From assembly GCA_902464635.1 (NCBI GenBank), contig CABQKC010000006.1, positions 16,243-80,242 of the forward strand: DNA of 64,000 nucleotides, written 5' to 3'. Of this stretch, positions 40,724 to 49,844 are shown in pieces (position 1 is the first letter of the stretch; the number at the start of each line of letters is the position of its first letter). The stretch is from an uncultured Caryophanales bacterium (GTDB lineage Bacteria > Bacillota_I > Bacilli_A > RFN20 > CAG-826). A model generated the notes under the pieces. It ran no database searches, was not told where the DNA came from, and saw only the letters and a program-made list of their open reading frames with translations. The position numbers and the translations under genes were made by a program.

Positions 40724-41794
40724 TTGAAAAATGTGATACAGGTATTAGTAGAAGAAAGATATAGGGACAACATTAGGTTTAACGACGCGTTTGAAGGTTT
40801 TAAAAGTGCGGTTCTAGCTAGAAAAGAATCCTATGTAATTTTAAAAAACAAAAAGGATTTCGATCCTAAAGAAAGAGTTTTGGTTATATTTGGGATAAGC
40901 CTTAACTGGATTGAAGAAATATTTTCTTTTTGTAATGAGAGGAATATACATCCATTGATATTTGGATTAAGGCCTAAATTCCATCTAACCCCTTTTTCAT
41001 ATTTATCAAAAGATTATGTAATGTCGTTTTACCTTTTAACCAATAAGATTATTTCTACTTCAAAAGAAGGGAAGAAGATCGCCTTTATCGGTTTTAATCC
41101 TTCTTCTCCTCATGATTTATTTAAGAAAGAAGGTTTTCTTTTAGCGTGTAAGGAATCTAATGTCAGTTATGAATTCTTCGATAACGAAGGCGATTCTAGC
41201 CTTTTGATTAAGAATTTGATTTCAAAAGAAGCTGAATTCGATGACATGGTTTTCGTTAATGATGATTTGCTTCTTTTATATATCTCTAAATCCAAGAATT
41301 CCATAAATAAAAATATGGCAGGATTTGGAGGTAGTAAACTAAAAGAATTCATACATGTCCCTTATATAACTGGTAATATTGATTATTTTGAAGCAGGTAA
41401 AGTCTTGGCTAATCTATTCTTCTTTTTATCTAAGCAAAAGGAAATATATTCTGTATCAGTTAAGATGCCACTCAAACTAACTTGTGATGTAACTTATAAC
41501 CCTCCAAAGATTTATCAAAATGAGAAAGATATTGATTTCTATCATGACAAATCGATTGAAGAAATTGACCTTGTAAATGAAACTCTCCTTAATATGGACG
41601 AGACCGATATCAATATTGTGATTCTATTAGAAAACGGCGCTAAATACGAAACTATCGCAGATGCCTGTTATATATCGCTTAATACAGTCAAATATCGCAT
41701 TGGGAAGATGCTAAAAGTATCAAAGAGAAAAAACAAAACTGAACTCCTTTCCTTGTTTGCAAAATATAAGTTAGATTTCTCTTCCAAAGTATAA
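40724..41794 (+). CDS. Transcription regulator: periplasmic-binding-protein-like sensor with C-terminal HTH
   Basis: The first 280 residues look like a LacI/GalR-type sugar-sensing domain (VLVIFGISLNWIEEIF, IAFIGFNPSSPHDLFKKEGFLLACKES, FDDMVFVNDDLLL). The last 60 form a LuxR/GerE-like HTH (NGAKYETIADACYISLNTVKYRIGKMLKV). In LacI proteins the HTH is at the N-terminus, so the order here is reversed. There is no signal peptide, so it is an intracellular sensor. The start is uncertain: a TTG at 40724 and a GTG at 40733 both lack a ribosome binding site. It is divergent from the GH5-like/epimerase pair and lies just before the DUF5107 gene, so it is the likely local regulator, probably sensing an oligosaccharide. 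Confidence 0.65.
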   Translation: MKNVIQVLVEERYRDNIRFNDAFEGFKSAVLARKESYVILKNKKDFDPKERVLVIFGISLNWIEEIFSFCNERNIHPLIFGLRPKFHLTPFSYLSKDYVMSFYLLTNKIISTSKEGKKIAFIGFNPSSPHDLFKKEGFLLACKESNVSYEFFDNEGDSSLLIKNLISKEAEFDDMVFVNDDLLLLYISKSKNSINKNMAGFGGSKLKEFIHVPYITGNIDYFEAGKVLANLFFFLSKQKEIYSVSVKMPLKLTCDVTYNPPKIYQNEKDIDFYHDKSIEEIDLVNETLLNMDETDINIVILLENGAKYETIADACYISLNTVKYRIGKMLKVSKRKNKTELLSLFAKYKLDFSSKV

Positions 41795-41823
41795 AAATTC
41801 AAATTTATTTCTTTTTCTTTTGG

Positions 41824-41848
41824 TCTTTCTAAGTGAAAGAAGTTTTTT
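41824..41848 (+). terminator. Weak terminator-like hairpin after the regulator
   Basis: The stem TCTTTC/GAAAGA with a TAAGT loop is followed by AG and six T. The stem is mostly A-T, so termination is probably partial, leaving the DUF5107 gene accessible to read-through. Confidence 0.45.
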
Positions 41849-41863
41849 AACAATTATTCATGG

Positions 41864-44800
41864 ATGGTTAAAAATATGATCAAACACTTAGAAATAACAA
41901 TTCCTACTTATGAAGTCGGTTCTAGCGAAGAGCTACCGATGTTTTTTGAAAGACGTAATTACCAAGGCGCTTCAGGAAAGATTTATCCTCTTCCTTTCAC
42001 TGCCTCGATTTCTGATGAAAAGAAAGATAAGAAATATGATGCTTATGTATTGGAAAACAAATACATCAAGGCAACTCTTCTTCCTGAAATAGGAGGTAAG
42101 ATTCATTCTATATTAGATAAGACAAATAATTATGACATTATTTATCATAACAAAGTAATTAAGCCTGCCATGGTTGGGCTTTGTGGTCCTTGGGTATCTG
42201 GCGGCATTGAATTTAACTGGCCTCAGCATCATAGGCCTACTACCTTTATTCCAGTCGAAAGCAAGGAAAAGAACGAAACAGTCTATATGGGTGAATTTGA
42301 TAACTTCTTTTCAATGCATGGGACTGTTGGAATATCCATCAAGGAAGATAGGAATTATGTAAAGGCCCATATTATTGTTTATAACTCCACCCCATTTAGG
42401 AGAAGATTTATGTGGTGGGCGAATACTGCCGTTGAGATTAATGATAATTACGCGGTTGATTTTCCTCCCGATGTAAGTAGCGTCAACGACCATGATAGGC
42501 GTTGTGTTCTTTCTTGGCCCATTGCAAAAGGTGTCTATAAGACTGTCCGCCCTTGGAACTTTGGAGAAGGCACCGATATTCATTTTACTAGAAACATTAA
42601 GGCCCCTACTTCAATGATGGTTTCTAAAGATGAATGCGATTTGGATTTCGTATGTGGATATGATTATGGGAAAGAAGCTGGGGTTGCCATGGTTTCTAAT
42701 CACCATATCGCCCCTGGAAAGAAACTTTGGATTTGGGGCAATTCTCCTTTTGCTTCTAAGTGGTGTGAGAATCTAACTGATGATGGCAGTGAATATTGTG
42801 AACTTATGACTGGCTGTTATACCGATAACCAACCAGATTTCACGATGATTGAGCCATATGAAAAGAAAGAATTTGACCAATATTGGTATCCAATTAAGAA
42901 AATTGGAGAGCCAAAGGCTGTAACTCTAGATGCCGCGCTTAATTTCTATAAGAAGGGAAATAAATTATTTGTAGGCGTCTGCCCATCTGGTAATTTCCTA
43001 GGTTCAAAGATAATAGTCACCTCGAACGGAAAAGAATTATTTAGCAAGAAAGTTGATTTGTTAATTGAAGATCCTTATATAGATGAATTTGATTTTGATG
43101 GGGACATTAAATCGATTGAAGTATTTGTTAAAGATAAAAACAATAAAGAACTTGTTTCATTTAGAAATAATTTAAAAGAACACAAACCAATAAAGCCAAG
43201 GCCAATTTCCCCGCGTCCAAAAGATATAAAGACCAACGAAGAATTATATCTACATGGATATCACCTATATCAATATAACCACTTCGCCTATAAAGCAACT
43301 GATTATCTAGAAGAAGCCTTAAGAAGAGACCCAACCGATTATAGATGCAATGAGGCTATGGGTGATATTTGTTTAGATAACGCTAGATTTGATTTGGCTA
43401 AACAATATTATTCAAAGGCCATAGAAAAAGTTTGCTTAAGAGATGCCAATCCAAAGAATGCATCTTGCTATTATGGAAGAGGCGTTGCCAATAGATATCT
43501 AGGGTTGGATTTAGAAGCAGAAAATGATTTCTATAAAGCCGTCTGGCAATATGGGACACGTTCTTGCTCCTATTACGCTTTAGCAGGCCTAGCTTCTAAA
43601 AAAGGCGATAAAGAAGAAGCGATTAGATTATTAGAATTATCTTTAGAAACAAATGCTAAAAACCCTCTTGCTATATATATGCTAGGCCTACTAAAAGATG
43701 ATTCTAAAGTAGAAGAGAAAGTTAATGAAATAGATCCATTATTCTTTAATGGCAATGATATTAAAAGAACTTTGATAATAGTTAGGGAATTACTTAATTT
43801 TGGAATGTTAGATCTCTCTATTGAATATTTAGAGAAATCTAATAAGAACCCACTTGTCTATTATTATTTAGCCTATGTTCATAAACTTAAAAACGATGGA
43901 GAAGAAACTAGATATATCGATATGGCTGAAAAAGCAGATCCATATCATTGCTTCCCTAATGATGATTTCGATGTAATTGTCTTAAAATCCGCTTCAACTC
44001 CTATGGCTAATTACTACATGGGGTGCCTATATTACCATCGTGATCAATATGAATTAGCGGCTTCCTTATTCGAAAAGGTTAATGAAAAGATTACTTATTA
44101 TCCATCATTAAGGAATCTCTCTCTTGCTTATTTTGACCATCTAAACAAGAAAGAAGAAGCTTATATCTTATTAAAGGAAGCATTCGAACTTTCTAAAAAT
44201 GGAAGAGTGTTCTATGAATTAGTAATGATGGAAGCGAGCTTGAATATCCCTCTAGAAGATAGGGTAAAATTCATTGAATCCAATTTGGATGTAGCTAGTT
44301 CTAGGGATGATGTTTTAACTAAATATATTTCTTATCTAGTTGATTTAAAACAATATGAAAAAGCTATTTCCATGTTAAAGACACATAGTTTCCATACTTA
44401 TGAAGGTGGAGAAGGCAACTTAACCTCTCTTCATTCAAACCTATATTTCTTGTTAGGCAATGATGAATTTAATAAAGGTAATTACCAAAAGGCTAAAGAA
44501 TATTATCTAATCGGCCTAGATTATCCATTGAATTATCATGAAACTATTACCTTGCATGCGGATAATTCTCACCTTTATTACAAATTGGCATTAGTTAGCA
44601 AAGAACTAGGTGAAACTAGTAAGATGAATGAATATCTGGAAAAAGGAATTTCTTCCTTGGCGTGTCCAAATCCAAATTTCTATTTTGCCGCTAAATGTTA
44701 TGAACTTCTTAATAGAAAAGAAGAAGCAAAAGCTAAATTAGATGCTTTATATGAGACTGGTAAAGATTTGTATGAGAATAGGGATTTAGATTCTTATTTT

Positions 44801-44989
44801 GGTGTTGGGGCTCCGACTAGGCTTCCATTTGCCTATGATATCGATAGGGTCAATACGATTAAATCTCTTGAACTAGAAATATTTGCTTTATTAGGAGAAG
44901 GGAAAACTAAAGAAGCTGAGGAAAAGAAGAAAGAACTAAGAAAACTAGACTTGTCTTCAATCGCACTTACTCTAACTTCAAACATCTAA
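41864..44989 (+). CDS. DUF5107 protein with a long TPR domain
   Basis: A cytoplasmic 1041-residue protein with no signal peptide. The N-terminal third (about residues 45-340) is a DUF5107 domain of mutarotase-like sandwich type, with LPEIGGKIHSILDK, GIEFNWPQHHRPTTF, MHGTVGISI and WGNSPFASKWCENLTDDGSEY. From about residue 455 to the end run tetratricopeptide-like helical pairs (YNHFAYKATDYLEEALRRDP, FDLAKQYYSKAIEK and others). DUF5107 proteins occur near glycan-degradation genes, but no reaction is firmly known to me. The conserved His/Glu/Trp cluster suggests sugar binding. Starts at 41864 and 41876 are both possible; neither has a good ribosome binding site. The preceding regulator probably controls it. 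Confidence 0.8.
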   Translation: MVKNMIKHLEITIPTYEVGSSEELPMFFERRNYQGASGKIYPLPFTASISDEKKDKKYDAYVLENKYIKATLLPEIGGKIHSILDKTNNYDIIYHNKVIKPAMVGLCGPWVSGGIEFNWPQHHRPTTFIPVESKEKNETVYMGEFDNFFSMHGTVGISIKEDRNYVKAHIIVYNSTPFRRRFMWWANTAVEINDNYAVDFPPDVSSVNDHDRRCVLSWPIAKGVYKTVRPWNFGEGTDIHFTRNIKAPTSMMVSKDECDLDFVCGYDYGKEAGVAMVSNHHIAPGKKLWIWGNSPFASKWCENLTDDGSEYCELMTGCYTDNQPDFTMIEPYEKKEFDQYWYPIKKIGEPKAVTLDAALNFYKKGNKLFVGVCPSGNFLGSKIIVTSNGKELFSKKVDLLIEDPYIDEFDFDGDIKSIEVFVKDKNNKELVSFRNNLKEHKPIKPRPISPRPKDIKTNEELYLHGYHLYQYNHFAYKATDYLEEALRRDPTDYRCNEAMGDICLDNARFDLAKQYYSKAIEKVCLRDANPKNASCYYGRGVANRYLGLDLEAENDFYKAVWQYGTRSCSYYALAGLASKKGDKEEAIRLLELSLETNAKNPLAIYMLGLLKDDSKVEEKVNEIDPLFFNGNDIKRTLIIVRELLNFGMLDLSIEYLEKSNKNPLVYYYLAYVHKLKNDGEETRYIDMAEKADPYHCFPNDDFDVIVLKSASTPMANYYMGCLYYHRDQYELAASLFEKVNEKITYYPSLRNLSLAYFDHLNKKEEAYILLKEAFELSKNGRVFYELVMMEASLNIPLEDRVKFIESNLDVASSRDDVLTKYISYLVDLKQYEKAISMLKTHSFHTYEGGEGNLTSLHSNLYFLLGNDEFNKGNYQKAKEYYLIGLDYPLNYHETITLHADNSHLYYKLALVSKELGETSKMNEYLEKGISSLACPNPNFYFAAKCYELLNRKEEAKAKLDALYETGKDLYENRDLDSYFGVGAPTRLPFAYDIDRVNTIKSLELEIFALLGEGKTKEAEEKKKELRKLDLSSIALTLTSNI

Positions 44990-44996
44990 GTAAAAT

Positions 44997-45043
44997 AAAA
45001 GGCTTAACCCGTGTAGTTAATTTCTACTTGGTTAAGCCTTTTT
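44997..45043. terminator. Bidirectional terminator between DUF5107 and AraC genes
   Basis: AAAAGGCTTAACC and GGTTAAGCCTTTTT form a 13-bp stem with A-rich and T-rich flanks, so it ends transcripts from both convergent genes. An inner GTAG/CTAC stem extends it. Confidence 0.9.
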
Positions 45044-45911
45044 AATATTTAATCTGGAATTTAATTCGATATTGATATGGGGTTGTATCTAGGTATTTTT
45101 TAAACATCCTTATCAATACCTGTGAATCTAATAGACCTACCGCTGTTGCTATTTCAGAAACGCTTGAATCGGTTTGGATTAATAGTTGCTGCGCTTTCTT
45201 TAGTCGTTTCTTTGCTACATATTGGCCAATAGGCATTCCTAGGCATTCCTTGAATTTCTTTTCTAGATGGAATTTAGACAAACCTACTTGTTCTGATATT
45301 TCATCTAGAGTCAATTTGGAATCTAGATTATCTTTTATGTATTCAGTCGCCCTTCTAACCGTTTCAGGGGCGTAAGTTATATAGTTAGACATGTTATGCA
45401 CATGCTTTCTTAACCTAAGCATCAATTCATAAATCTTTTCCGATGCTTCATATTCATCGAACTTCTTTTCATCTATTGATTTGTGTATTCCTTTTATTGT
45501 TGGGACAAATCCAATTGAATCATTAGGAATTTTTATGATGTTTCCGGTCGTGTTATAAACATAATCAAGGAAAGATTCTAGAGCTGGGCTTTGAAGGTGG
45601 ATATATATCAAAGTCATCCCATCTTTATCAGTCCACATTTCATGTTCATCCATACAGTTGATAAAGATTAGATCATCCTTTTTGAACTCATTTATCTTGT
45701 TATGGTATTTGATATAGCCATGCCCCTTAATACAATAGGTAAACATATATGAATTATGCTCGCTTCTTTTTAGGTAATGGTTTCTTCCATCTTCTTCGTA
45801 GCCTGTAAATATAATGCGGTAGAAAAGACCGCTTCTATCCCTATCGACAGAGACTCTATATAACTTGTAATTTGGCGAGAAATCGCGATTTAGTACTGCT
45901 TTCATAAACAA
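45042..45911 (-). CDS. AraC-family transcriptional regulator
   Basis: The N-terminal half is a cupin-like sugar-binding domain (YMFTYCIKGHGYIKYHNKINEFKKDDLIFINCMDEHEMW). The C-terminal 100 residues are the double HTH: LTLDEISEQVGLSKFHLEKKFKECLGMPIGQYV and SVSEIATAVGLLDSQVLIRMFKKYLDTTPYQYR. It has 289 residues; the Met at the third codon (45903-45905) is an alternative start. It is divergent from the surface esterase gene and close to the importer operon, so activation of one or both by a sugar is likely. Two TTGATA copies lie just before it (about 45925-45940). Confidence 0.88.
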   Translation of the reverse strand: MFMKAVLNRDFSPNYKLYRVSVDRDRSGLFYRIIFTGYEEDGRNHYLKRSEHNSYMFTYCIKGHGYIKYHNKINEFKKDDLIFINCMDEHEMWTDKDGMTLIYIHLQSPALESFLDYVYNTTGNIIKIPNDSIGFVPTIKGIHKSIDEKKFDEYEASEKIYELMLRLRKHVHNMSNYITYAPETVRRATEYIKDNLDSKLTLDEISEQVGLSKFHLEKKFKECLGMPIGQYVAKKRLKKAQQLLIQTDSSVSEIATAVGLLDSQVLIRMFKKYLDTTPYQYRIKFQIKY

Positions 45912-46142
45912 TAATTAATAATTTGATAACTTGATATTAAACTTAAAAATAATTATAGAAAAGATAAAAAATATTAGAATTTATCCGTAAATTATTTGTT
46001 TTTCATATATTTTAATAATGAATAAGAAACCGATGCTTATAGCAAAGATTAAAAATAAAAGAATTATTCTTTTAGAGTTTGGCTTTTTGCGTTTATTAAA
46101 GAAATCTAAAATTATGTTAACAAAAAAGAAAGTGGGAATATT
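45912..46142. other. Divergent gap between the AraC and esterase genes
   Basis: 231 bp of AT-rich DNA that must hold the AraC and esterase promoters. TTTGGCTTTT at 46078 matches the motif found at 40637 and 49818. A lysine-rich 42-codon frame (46018-46146) crosses it and overlaps the esterase start as ATGA, but has no ribosome binding site. I see no clear -35/-10 pair. Confidence 0.4.
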
Positions 46143-49100
46143 ATGAAAAAATCACTTATTCGCTTTTTGGGAATAGCTTTTCTTGGAGCTACCCTAGCCT
46201 TGCCTAATTCCAACGCTTCTTTAGCTTTTGCCGAAGGTGAAGTCGACACTGAACATAGCTATAACCTATCGTTCTATGATGATTTTAATGGCGAACTTAA
46301 AGATGGATGGTCTTATGCTAAAGGTGGATCTGCCTACACGTATGCTGATGGAGATCTAACCAAGTTTGGCTGGTTATTTAACGGTCAAGACCACATCCAA
46401 TATAAAAGGCATAACAATCCTAGCGATTTTGGCAAGTTCCTTTATGGCGACTCTAATTCCAAAAATTATGTTTTTGAAGTTAAAGTCAGAGCCGATACCA
46501 ATATGACATCTAAACAATATATGGATGCCTATCCTTCTGAATTAGGAAAACATTTGACAATAAATTCAATGATTCCTTTCTTTGTTCAAAACGAACAGCC
46601 TGAATCCGCCCACCATGCTTTTAAAGGCAGAGGCATTTGCTTTACAAATTACGCAATTGGCTTTTGGGAATATGGGACCGAATCTAATGGCTGGGCCAGC
46701 ACGGTTAGACTTCCTGCTGCAATGGGCGATAGTTTTACCTGGGCTGATTGGCATACGGTTAGAGTTATGGCCAACGATAACCAATGCACCCTCTTTATTG
46801 ATGGGAAATCAATTTTGACTACTGCTCAAGCTAATTTCAAAAGATCACCAAATACTAACGGGTCTTGTGGATTTGCTGCAAATATTGGCACGGGATATGA
46901 TTCATTACACTATGATGACTTCAAATTCTATGAAGCTAATCCTAATTTTAAAAAGACTGTTGTACCTACCTCTACTTTAGATTTCTTAGATGATAAGAAA
47001 GTTACTAAAGTTAATAAGCTAATGACTTATGAAAGGTTTGGAGATACAAACAAGATTTGCGACACCAAATCTAGCGCTACCGGAGCAAAATATGGCACCC
47101 AGTTATCAACTATAAATCAAGAATATGATTCCTTTGATATGGATGTTGCCGTTAGTCTTGATAGCCAATTCGCTCTTAAAAACACCACACCGGCTGACCA
47201 TACTACCCAAAATATAAGAACTTCCAATCAAAGCGGTATAGTCGTTGGGTCTGCAACCGCGACCTTGAATAGTAATTATTTTGTTATACGTACTCAACTA
47301 GTTCATACAATGAAAACTTATACGAATAAGTCTTATATTGGCTTTGATACGGTAAAGGCTGGTAAATACACTGCCGGGGCCAATTTTGCTACTGTAGAAG
47401 GAACCAGCCCTTATCTAAGAATAAGCCTTAAGAACAGCATGGTTACTGTTAGCGTCTTTGCTAACAAAGCCGACTATGAAGCAGGAACTGTTGCAGGAAC
47501 TTCTCAATTAGATATAAGTTCAGGCGATGGGAAACACTTTGGATTAAGAGCCAATACTGGTGGAGATATTCCAAGGTATATCTCCGACTTCGAAATATTA
47601 TCATTCACTACTTCTGATAAAGGAGCGGTCGAATATCCATCCAATTCAGTCATTATTGCCAAAGAACCAGCAAGTGGACCATACACAGTTTCTATCCCAA
47701 CATTAACTAACGGAGTCATTAAAGATGGCGGAACTGTATTAACTTCTGATATTTCAATGGATGCCCATTCGAGCAAGAAGCTAGACATTGTTCCTAACGA
47801 AGGTTATTCGATTGCCAATGTTGTTGTTAATGGCAAAAACATTGGACCTGCTAAACAAGTAGTTATTGATAACATCACTAGAAACATTTCTATTGAAGTT
47901 ACATTTACCTCCGAAAAAGCAATTGATGTCTATTTGATTGCTGGCCAATCTAATGCTGCCGGCCAAACTCCAATTAATGGTTTATACAATGGCTACACTT
48001 ATGGCGGAAGCGTTGATAATGAAAAAGTAAAAGAATACGAAAACGGCTATAAGAATATCTTCTATTATGGCGCTACTAAATTAAACGATCCTTCTAAGGG
48101 CAACATGGAATTCGATGTTGTTCGTGCTGGAGAAGGTACTGCTGCTGCCTATATGGGTCCTGAACTAGGATTTGGTGAATATGCTTCTCCAATACTAGAA
48201 AAATCAAATAAACAAGCTGCTATTATCAAATATGCAGTTGGTGCTACTGGATTTGCAAATTCTACTAGTGATGTCTGCAATGCCTATGGTAACTGGCTAT
48301 CCACTACTTCATTAGAAGAAGAAGCCGATAACCTAGTTGCAAAATCTGGTCTTCTATATACAAATCTATTATCAATTATAGAATCTGGATTAAGAGATTT
48401 AATCGACCGTGGATTCACTCCTGTTATTAAAGGATTCATGTGGTTTCAAGGATGTGCCGATGCTGGCAGTAAGACTATTGCATCAATGTATGCACATCAC
48501 CTTACTAATTTAATTAATGATTTAAGAAACGATATTGCTTCTATCGAAACTAAGTTAGCAATGCAACACGGCAAGGTTGAAACTGCTGTTGCTAAAATTA
48601 ATGACAACTTAATTAAAGCCGAATACGAAGATATCGTTAGGGAACAAATCCAATTGGTTTCCGAGACCGTTGATGATGTTCGTGTTATTGATACAAAGGG
48701 AATGGTAGTTCCAAATCCTGAAGATAATAACGATCCATGGCATTTCTCTAGTAAAGATATACTCGAAGTAGGACGCATGTTTGCTCAAGTATTGCTAGAA
48801 GAAAATGGATACGTCAATCCTGAAACGTTCACAGTTACCTTCGATACTGATGGAGGAAGCGAAGTTGCTCCTATCACTTTAAAGAAATGGGATTCATTAA
48901 CTCTTCCGGAAGCTCCAACTAAAGAAGGATATACATTCAGTAAATGGATAGTTGATGGAACTGATGAAGAATTAAATTACAAAGACTTCTCTATCACTTC
49001 TAATATCACCTTAAAAGCTGTTTATGAAATGGAACCAGGATATAAAGCCTATGTTGATTTCATCAATTTAGTTAAAGAAACCCTTAAGGTTGAAGATGGA

Positions 49101-49517
49101 ACTCTAGCTAAACCAACTGCTGAGCAATGGAATGCCTTAAAAGTTGCTTATAAAGCTATTCCGACCGAAGCTAAAGAAGCTTTAAAGAGCAATGCCGCTG
49201 CTTCTAATGGAAGCGATGAACAAGTTGCCTTATATCTATATGATGAAGTATTAAAGAAATATGGAACTGAAGAATTTGAAAACTTCATGGATAGAGAAGT
49301 TAAAATTGATCCAATTCCAGATACCTCTTCTTCCTCTTCTACTGAAATAACTTCTAGTTCCACCTCGTCTAGTGTTGAAGAAGCCCCAACCACTTCTGAA
49401 ACTAGTACTTCTAGCAAGGGTGGATGCGGAGGAGCTATTGTCTCTAGCTTAATTGGCGGAGTTGCTCTTCTTGGTGCTGCCGTTGTTATTGCTGCTACTA
49501 GAAAAAGAAAAGAATAA
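46143..49517 (+). CDS. Cell-surface SGNH esterase (sialate O-acetylesterase-like) with C-terminal GGCGG-TM anchor
   Basis: A secreted, anchored 1124-residue protein. A signal peptide (about residues 1-30) is followed by two concanavalin-like sandwich domains (FYDDFNGELKDGWSY; about 40-270 and 280-500) and a beta domain (ITRNISIEVTF). The esterase domain starts with LIAGQSNAAGQ at about residue 598, the SGNH block I nucleophile Ser, and has the DPWHFS His near the end. An InlB-type repeat (VTFDTDGGSEVAPITLKKW), a helical module and a Ser/Thr linker follow. The end is KGGCGGAIVSS, a hydrophobic helix and RKRKE. It probably removes acetyl groups from plant or host glycans at the surface. The ribosome binding site is weak. 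Confidence 0.8.
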   Translation: MKKSLIRFLGIAFLGATLALPNSNASLAFAEGEVDTEHSYNLSFYDDFNGELKDGWSYAKGGSAYTYADGDLTKFGWLFNGQDHIQYKRHNNPSDFGKFLYGDSNSKNYVFEVKVRADTNMTSKQYMDAYPSELGKHLTINSMIPFFVQNEQPESAHHAFKGRGICFTNYAIGFWEYGTESNGWASTVRLPAAMGDSFTWADWHTVRVMANDNQCTLFIDGKSILTTAQANFKRSPNTNGSCGFAANIGTGYDSLHYDDFKFYEANPNFKKTVVPTSTLDFLDDKKVTKVNKLMTYERFGDTNKICDTKSSATGAKYGTQLSTINQEYDSFDMDVAVSLDSQFALKNTTPADHTTQNIRTSNQSGIVVGSATATLNSNYFVIRTQLVHTMKTYTNKSYIGFDTVKAGKYTAGANFATVEGTSPYLRISLKNSMVTVSVFANKADYEAGTVAGTSQLDISSGDGKHFGLRANTGGDIPRYISDFEILSFTTSDKGAVEYPSNSVIIAKEPASGPYTVSIPTLTNGVIKDGGTVLTSDISMDAHSSKKLDIVPNEGYSIANVVVNGKNIGPAKQVVIDNITRNISIEVTFTSEKAIDVYLIAGQSNAAGQTPINGLYNGYTYGGSVDNEKVKEYENGYKNIFYYGATKLNDPSKGNMEFDVVRAGEGTAAAYMGPELGFGEYASPILEKSNKQAAIIKYAVGATGFANSTSDVCNAYGNWLSTTSLEEEADNLVAKSGLLYTNLLSIIESGLRDLIDRGFTPVIKGFMWFQGCADAGSKTIASMYAHHLTNLINDLRNDIASIETKLAMQHGKVETAVAKINDNLIKAEYEDIVREQIQLVSETVDDVRVIDTKGMVVPNPEDNNDPWHFSSKDILEVGRMFAQVLLEENGYVNPETFTVTFDTDGGSEVAPITLKKWDSLTLPEAPTKEGYTFSKWIVDGTDEELNYKDFSITSNITLKAVYEMEPGYKAYVDFINLVKETLKVEDGTLAKPTAEQWNALKVAYKAIPTEAKEALKSNAAASNGSDEQVALYLYDEVLKKYGTEEFENFMDREVKIDPIPDTSSSSSTEITSSSTSSSVEEAPTTSETSTSSKGGCGGAIVSSLIGGVALLGAAVVIAATRKRKE

Positions 49518-49541
49518 TAAATAACTATTATTTGATTAACT

Positions 49542-49569
49542 AGCCTTGCCTAAACCGCAAGGCTTTTTT
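49542..49569 (+). terminator. Intrinsic terminator after the esterase gene
   Basis: An 8-bp perfect stem AGCCTTGC/GCAAGGCT with a 7-nt loop, followed by TTTTT. Confidence 0.9.
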
Positions 49570-49800
49570 AACAATTTATGCTAATGTAGATATATTTCTT
49601 GCTGCAAGGATAAGACAACGGTTTTTAATAACGTGAATTTTACTTTTTGCGATAAAACGTGGTTTTATTCTGAATAATTTAATAAAAAATAATAATTTCT
49701 TTTACTTTTGTTTTGCTTTTTTCGACTTTGGCAAAAACAAAAAATGATAATTTTCTACTAATGCTATATATTGAAGATTACTCGACAAAAAAGGAAAATT

Positions 49801-49832
49801 TATAATATCTAGAAATGTTGGCTTTTAGCCAA
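49801..49832 (+). promoter_or_regulatory. -10 element and TTGGCT inverted repeat before the ABC importer operon
   Basis: TATAAT at 49801-49806 is followed by TTGGCT-TTT-AGCCAA (49818-49832), directly ahead of the GAGG ribosome binding site. A protein bound there would block transcription start. The half-site TTGGCT recurs upstream of other genes of the locus (40637, 40686, 46078). The rest of the 275-bp gap is AT-rich with no further feature I can support. Confidence 0.55.
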
Positions 49833-49844
49833 TTGAGGTAATTT

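Noticed and set aside
46018..46146. 42-codon Lys-rich frame overlapping the esterase start by ATGA
   Set aside because: There is no ribosome binding site and the composition simply reflects AT-rich DNA; a frame of this length is expected by chance. It is noted only because the overlap looks like translational coupling.
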